A stretch of 9,281 bases of DNA. Source: an uncultured Synergistaceae bacterium (GTDB lineage: Bacteria; Synergistota; Synergistia; Synergistales; Aminobacteriaceae). Both the position numbers and the translations under genes were made by a program. The stretch is taken from contig CALMZW010000276.1 in NCBI GenBank assembly GCA_937870605.1, positions 1 through 9,281 on the forward strand, read 5' to 3'. A model generated the notes under the pieces. The model did not search any database and was not told the DNA's origin. It saw only the letters and a program-made list of their open reading frames with translations. Shown here piece by piece: positions 5,303 to 9,281 of the stretch. Position 1 is the first letter of the stretch; each line of letters opens with the position of its first letter.

Positions 5303-7759
5303 GTGAATCGTACGAATTTCATCGAATGGATCCGGAGTCGCGGGACCGTCCGCATTCTCGACGGCAGCATGGGCGTTCTGCTCTCCGAGCGAGGATGGCG
5401 TCCTCCGATGCTGCCCGAGGAGATGAATACCGCGCATCCGGACGTCGTTCGGGGCGTCTATCGGGACTACATCGCCGCCGGAGCGGATATCATCGAGACG
5501 AATACGTTCGGAGGGTCCCCCCGAAAGCTCGCCCATCGTCATCTCGAAGCGCAGGCGCGCCGCATCAACGCCGTTTCGGCCGCGATGGCCCGGGAAGAGG
5601 CGAACGGCGCGGCGATGGTCGCGGGGTCCGTCGGCCCGCTCGGTGACCTGCTCGCCCCGTTCGGTCCGCTGTCCTTCGAAGAGGCCCGCGCCGCATTCGC
5701 GGAACAGATCCGGGGGCTTCTTGACGGAGGCGCCGACTTCATCCTGATCGAGACCATGATCGACATCCGGGAGGCGCAGGCCGCAGTGCAGGGGATGAAG
5801 GACGCGGACCCGGACGAAACGACCGCATTCGTCGTGAGCCTGACGTTCGAACACAAGGGACGCACCGTCACCGGCACCCCTCCGGAGGTCGCGGCCCATT
5901 GGGCCCGCCGCGTCGGCGCCGCCGGGATCGGCGCAAACTGCGGCGTCGGCCCCGACGCCTATATCCCGGTCGTGGAGACGCTTGCCGCCAACGCCGGAAT
6001 TCCGGTCTTCGTCTACGCGAACGGAGGACTTCCCGGCGAGGATACGTGGAGTCCGGACCGCTTCGCCGCTTCCTGCGTCCGGCTTGCCCGGGCGGGAGCC
6101 TCCGTGGTCGGCGGCTGTTGCCGGACGACGCCCGAGCATATCCGCATATTGAAAGACACTCTTTCGGGCATGCCGCTCCCCGCTCCGGCCGCGCCGGACT
6201 ACACGCCGCTCGCGAGCCGGAGCCGTCTCGTCGCGTCCGGTCCGGAAAGCCCCTTTCTGATCATCGGCGAGCGGATCAACGTCTCCCGCAAGTCTCCCAT
6301 CAAAGACGACGCGGCCCGGTACAGCTGGTCGTCGTCGCGCGAGGAGGCGCGCCTTCAGGCCGAAGCCGGAGCCGGAGCGATCGACGTCAACGTCGGACTC
6401 CCGCAGATCGACCGCGTGCGCGCCATGAGCGAATGCGCGGATGCCGTGTCCCAGGCCGTGGATCTTCCCCTCTCCCTCGACAGCGACGACATCGGGGTCC
6501 TTCAGGCGGGACTCCGTTCGACGGTCGGCATTCCGATCCTGAACTCCGTCACCGCCAAACACGCGGCGCTCACGCGCGGACTCGAACTGGCGAAACGGTG
6601 GGGGACGAATCTCGTCGTTCTCACGATCGACGAGGACGGCGTTCCGTCGACGGCCGAGGGCCGAATCGCCATTGCGCAAAAGATCGCCGGAGAAGCCGAC
6701 CGCCTCGGCGTTCCGAGAAGCGCGATCTTCGTCGACTGCCTCAGCATGGCCGTCGGCGCGGACCAGAAAGCCCCCAGGGACACGCTGGACGCGATCCGGG
6801 CCGTCTCGAAGCTCGGGGTGCGCACGGTTCTGGGCGTGAGCAACATATCGCACGGCATGCCCGTCCGGCCTCTACTGAACCGCACCTTTCTCGCGATGGC
6901 CATGGCGTCCGGCCTCGACGCGGCCATCATCAACCCGCTCGACGCCACGCTCCTCGCGACGATCCGGGCGGCGGAACTGCTCGCCGGAAGGGACCCCGGA
7001 GCCGGACGCTACCTTGCGGACGCTCCCCTTCTGTCGGATATCGAAACGTCGGCCGGTCCGGCGCTGCGTTCGGGGCTCGCCGGACAATCGAAGGCGGAGA
7101 TCGCCTGCGACGCGCTCCCCTGCTTCAGAGCCCTCGCCGACGCGATCATACGCGGCGATCACGAAGCGGCCGTGAATGCAGTGAACGTTCTCCTCGAAGA
7201 GGGACATCAGCCCGTCGAGACGGTCAACGGAGGCGTCATCCCCGCGCTCGACGCGGTGGGCCGACTCTACGACGCGGGGCGCTACTTCCTCCCGCAGCTC
7301 ATCGCGTCCGCCCACGCGGCGCAGCGCGTCTGCGACACGGCTCTCGCGCGGCTCGAAGCGTCCGGCGCGTCGGCGTGTCCCGGACGGATTCTGCTCGCCA
7401 CGGTCGAGGGCGATCTTCACGATCTCGGGAAGAATGTCGTCGGCACGATCCTCAAAAGCCACGGATACGCCGTCACCGATCTCGGAAAGGACGTCCCGAC
7501 GGCCGAAATACTTGCGGCGGCCGGGCGAGAACGACCGGACATCGTCGGACTCTCCGCGCTCATGACATCCACGATGGAGGAAATGGAACGCGCCGCGCGG
7601 CAACTCAAGGCGCGATTCCCGGGAATCCGCGTGATGGTCGGGGGGGCCTCGGTGAACCAGGCGTTCGCCGACCGGATCGGCGCGGACGGGTACGCGGGCG
7701 ACGCCGTCGCCTCCGTGCGCCTGGTCACGCGCCTGCTTCATGGAGGCGAGGCCCGATGA
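5303..7759 (+). CDS. metH: Cobalamin-dependent methionine synthase without the C-terminal reactivation domain
   Basis: MetH moves a methyl group from 5-methyltetrahydrofolate to homocysteine by way of cobalamin, making methionine in the cytoplasm. Three modules are visible in 818 residues (GTG start). The homocysteine-binding barrel (about 15-305) has ILDGSMG and the three zinc-ligand cysteines, Cys213 (GANCG) and Cys272-Cys273 (GGCCRTTPEH). The pterin-binding barrel (about 318-590) starts at IIGERINVSRKSP and contains DVNVG and GVSNISHGMP. The cobalamin cap (about 600-685) and Rossmann domain follow, with DLHDLG (Asp704-His706-Gly709, His706 being the lower cobalt ligand), SAL (751-753) and VGGASVN. 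It then stops, whereas E. coli MetH (1227 residues) carries a further activation domain. Short forms like this are known, for example in Thermotoga. The alternative start at ATG 5261 adds 14 atypical residues. It heads an operon with metF, overlapping by ATGA. Confidence 0.95.
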   Translation: MNRTNFIEWIRSRGTVRILDGSMGVLLSERGWRPPMLPEEMNTAHPDVVRGVYRDYIAAGADIIETNTFGGSPRKLAHRHLEAQARRINAVSAAMAREEANGAAMVAGSVGPLGDLLAPFGPLSFEEARAAFAEQIRGLLDGGADFILIETMIDIREAQAAVQGMKDADPDETTAFVVSLTFEHKGRTVTGTPPEVAAHWARRVGAAGIGANCGVGPDAYIPVVETLAANAGIPVFVYANGGLPGEDTWSPDRFAASCVRLARAGASVVGGCCRTTPEHIRILKDTLSGMPLPAPAAPDYTPLASRSRLVASGPESPFLIIGERINVSRKSPIKDDAARYSWSSSREEARLQAEAGAGAIDVNVGLPQIDRVRAMSECADAVSQAVDLPLSLDSDDIGVLQAGLRSTVGIPILNSVTAKHAALTRGLELAKRWGTNLVVLTIDEDGVPSTAEGRIAIAQKIAGEADRLGVPRSAIFVDCLSMAVGADQKAPRDTLDAIRAVSKLGVRTVLGVSNISHGMPVRPLLNRTFLAMAMASGLDAAIINPLDATLLATIRAAELLAGRDPGAGRYLADAPLLSDIETSAGPALRSGLAGQSKAEIACDALPCFRALADAIIRGDHEAAVNAVNVLLEEGHQPVETVNGGVIPALDAVGRLYDAGRYFLPQLIASAHAAQRVCDTALARLEASGASACPGRILLATVEGDLHDLGKNVVGTILKSHGYAVTDLGKDVPTAEILAAAGRERPDIVGLSALMTSTMEEMERAARQLKARFPGIRVMVGGASVNQAFADRIGADGYAGDAVASVRLVTRLLHGGEAR
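7742..7759 (+). promoter_or_regulatory. metH/metF ATGA overlap and metF ribosome binding site
   Basis: The metF ATG (7756-7758) overlaps the metH TGA (7757-7759). GGAGG (7742-7746, 9 nt spacing) and GAGG (7748-7751, 4 nt spacing) both precede it inside the metH coding end. This supports translational coupling and decides the metF start, even though the reading frame stays open far upstream. Confidence 0.75.
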
Positions 7760-8640
7760 CGCTCATCCGGGACATTCTGAAAGCGAAGCGCCCGACCTTC
7801 TCGTTCGAGATCTTTCCTCCAAAGCCCGACGCTCCGCTGGAAACGGTCTATGAAACAGTCTCCGCGCTCCGGATCCACAAGCCCGATTTCATCAGCGTCA
7901 CCTACGGCGCGGCGGGCAGCAGCAGAAGCCGGACGGTCGACATCGCGTCCATGGTGCGGAACCGATGGGGCCAGGTCGCGCTCGCGCACCTGACCTGCAT
8001 CGGATCGACCCGCGCCCAGGTGACGGAGGTTCTCGAAGAGCTGGATCAGGAGAACGTGTCGAACATTCTCGCCCTCCGCGGCGATCCCCGCGAGGGGGAG
8101 GCCCCTTCCGATTTCCGCTACGCGCTGGATCTGATCCGCCAGATCCGCGCAGGGCAGTTCGGCGATTTCTGCATCGGGGCCGCGGCGTATCCGGAGGGAC
8201 ACATCGAGTGCGATTCCCTCGAAGAGGATATCCTCCGTCTGAAGTTGAAGACGGACGCCGGGGCGGACTTTCTTGTCACGCAACTCTTCTACGACAACGA
8301 AATCTTCTACAGGTTCATGGATCTCGCGGCCCGCTCCGGAATCTCCGTCCCGGTCGTCGCAGGCGTCATGCCCGTTCTCAACGCGCGACAGATCGGCAGG
8401 ATCGTATCGTTGTGCGGCGCTTCCATTCCCCCGAAGTTCGCGCGCATCATGTCGCGATACGAGCACGCGCCCGACGCCCTTCGCGAAGCCGGGATCGCCT
8501 ACGCCACGGAGCAGATCATCGACCTCGTGTCCTGGGGCGTCGCCGGCATTCACCTGTATACGATGAACCGCCCCGACATCGCGGAGCGCATCATGAAAAA
8601 CATCGGGACCATTCGCGAGAGCGTGACCCGGGAGCGATGA
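7756..8640 (+). CDS. metF: 5,10-Methylenetetrahydrofolate reductase
   Basis: This flavin (FAD) enzyme reduces 5,10-methylenetetrahydrofolate to 5-methyltetrahydrofolate, the methyl donor for the MetH encoded just upstream. The 294 residues match the usual bacterial single-domain TIM barrel (E. coli 296). Family motifs appear in order: FSFEIFPPK with Glu18 (the E. coli Glu28 equivalent), FISVTYGA (45-52), AHLTCIG (77-83), ILALRGDP with Asp110 (the E. coli Asp120 equivalent), AAAYPEGH (142-149), LKLKTDAGADFLVTQLFYD with Gln176 (162-180), GVMPVLN, and HLYTMNR near the C terminus. No SAM-binding regulatory domain of the eukaryotic type is present. The start ATG at 7756 matches the family N terminus and overlaps the metH stop. 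The stop TGA (8638-8640) overlaps the next gene. It is intact, with all recognised active-site positions conserved. Confidence 0.97.
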   Translation: MTLIRDILKAKRPTFSFEIFPPKPDAPLETVYETVSALRIHKPDFISVTYGAAGSSRSRTVDIASMVRNRWGQVALAHLTCIGSTRAQVTEVLEELDQENVSNILALRGDPREGEAPSDFRYALDLIRQIRAGQFGDFCIGAAAYPEGHIECDSLEEDILRLKLKTDAGADFLVTQLFYDNEIFYRFMDLAARSGISVPVVAGVMPVLNARQIGRIVSLCGASIPPKFARIMSRYEHAPDALREAGIAYATEQIIDLVSWGVAGIHLYTMNRPDIAERIMKNIGTIRESVTRER

Positions 8641-9281
8641 ACGTCCTTCTGGTCGAGCCCGGATATCCGACCCGGTATCCGCCGCTCGGTCTCCTGAAAA
8701 TCGGACGGTTTCACCGGGAACGCGGCGACGAGGTCCGGTTCGTCCGGGGGTGTTCCGCGGAGGCGGCTTCCCCGGGATGGGACCGGATCTACGTCTCGTG
8801 CGTCTTCACGTATCACTGGAACGCAGTCGTCCGTACGCTGCGTTTCTACGCTCCGCACGTGAACGCCGGGGCGGATAAGGCCCTGTTCGTCGGAGGCGTC
8901 CTCGCGACGCTCATGGCGGACGAGTTGAAACAGGCGGTTCCGTGCCGTCCGATCGCGGGGACGATCCGAAGCGCACGGATGCTCGGATTTGACGACAACA
9001 CGGATATCGACGTCCTTTTGCCCGACTACGATCTCATACAGTCCTGCGCGGAAAGATACGTTATCGACGCCGCGTTTCTGGCGACGGCGACGCGCGGATG
9101 CGCGAACCGATGCCCGTTCTGCACCGTTTCGCGCATCGAACCGGACTGCCGGGAGTACGTTCCGATCCGCAGCCAGGTCCTGGATTTCGAGCGGTCCCTC
9201 GGGGCGAAGCGCGATCTGCTGATGCTCGACAACAACATTCTCGCGTCGCGGCATCTGTCGCGGATCGTCATGGACATCGCG
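8637..9281 (+). CDS. Radical SAM protein with B12-domain-like N terminus, unknown function (cut by window end)
   Basis: The first 215 codons run open to the last base with no stop. An N-terminal Rossmann-like segment (MNVLLVEPGYP, then PPLGLLKIGRFHRERGDEV at about 15-33, and a FVGGVLATLM strand near 84) resembles the cobalamin-binding-like domain in front of many radical SAM enzymes. It lacks a DxHxxG cobalt-ligand motif, so B12 binding is not evident. TRGCANRCPFCTV carries the CxxxCxxC 4Fe-4S/SAM motif (Cys155, Cys159, Cys162), followed by RIEPDCREYVPI and a typical second strand, LLMLDNNIL (194-202). Cys171 just beyond the cluster is an extra cysteine. The ATG overlaps the metF stop (ATGA), with GGGAG 2 nt upstream, so it is very likely translated with metF. 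I recognise the superfamily, not the reaction. A role in methyl or cobalamin metabolism is only suggested by position. Confidence 0.85.
   Translation, partial: MNVLLVEPGYPTRYPPLGLLKIGRFHRERGDEVRFVRGCSAEAASPGWDRIYVSCVFTYHWNAVVRTLRFYAPHVNAGADKALFVGGVLATLMADELKQAVPCRPIAGTIRSARMLGFDDNTDIDVLLPDYDLIQSCAERYVIDAAFLATATRGCANRCPFCTVSRIEPDCREYVPIRSQVLDFERSLGAKRDLLMLDNNILASRHLSRIVMDIA

Noticed and set aside
5155..5646. A 163-codon open frame starting upstream of metH
   Set aside because: Most of it is metH read in another frame, and its start lies over the dapF promoter. The sequence is Arg-rich and unrecognisable.
5252..7741. Long minus-strand open frames (533 and 289 codons) opposite metH
   Set aside because: These are antisense shadows with no family motifs and no suitable ribosome binding site, fully overlapped by a well-conserved gene.
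5899..7755. The metF reading frame stays open for about 1.8 kb upstream of the metF start, suggesting a 913-residue fusion
   Set aside because: That stretch is out of frame with the clearly real metH, its translation is Arg-rich and matches no family, and metF has its own ATG and ribosome binding site at 7756.
8550..9277. Minus-strand open frames of 234 and 83 codons opposite the radical SAM gene
   Set aside because: The plus strand encodes an unbroken radical SAM protein with an intact CxxxCxxC motif, and the minus-strand translations show no domain.

Overview
This is a GC-rich (roughly 60% or more by eye), densely packed bacterial chromosomal window with no mobile elements, tRNA, rRNA or CRISPR. 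All five genes are cellular: a glycogen-synthesis gene, an outer-membrane-type AsmA/TamB-like protein, diaminopimelate epimerase, and a methionine/one-carbon operon. An AsmA-like protein beside dapF points to a diderm (Gram-negative) bacterium with meso-DAP peptidoglycan and/or lysine synthesis. A cobalamin-dependent MetH without its reactivation domain, together with a radical SAM protein, suggests an anaerobe. Synergistota or a similar non-proteobacterial diderm is a guess only; no marker gene here fixes the phylum.

Layout. (1) 1-753, plus strand: 3' part of glgC (ADP-glucose pyrophosphorylase), cut by the window edge. (2) About 791-832: a GC-rich hairpin with T-rich flanks, a shared terminator for the convergent genes. 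(3) 5069 down to 856, minus strand: dapF followed by a 1118-residue AsmA/TamB-like protein, overlapping by ATGA and therefore likely one transcript. (4) 5070-5302: a divergent control region with two face-away sigma70-type promoters (TTGACG-N18-TATGAT toward dapF, TTGTTG-N17-TATAAT toward metH). A 26-bp two-part palindrome sits at the predicted dapF transcription start. (5) 5303 to the end, plus strand: metH, metF and a truncated radical SAM gene, each junction an ATGA overlap.

How the genes work together. MetF makes 5-methyltetrahydrofolate and MetH uses it to methylate homocysteine, so the first two genes of the plus-strand operon form a complete methyl-transfer pair. The third gene has a CxxxCxxC radical SAM site and a shortened cobalamin-domain-like N terminus, and its role is unknown. 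On the other strand, DapF supplies meso-DAP for the cell wall, while the AsmA-like protein probably works at the inner membrane/periplasm in envelope lipid transport or outer-membrane assembly. The two operons share one intergenic region and could be co-regulated.

The most interesting observations are the palindrome at the dapF start site, the radical SAM gene tied to metH-metF, and the MetH that lacks a reactivation domain. Nothing in the window is clearly a new biological system.
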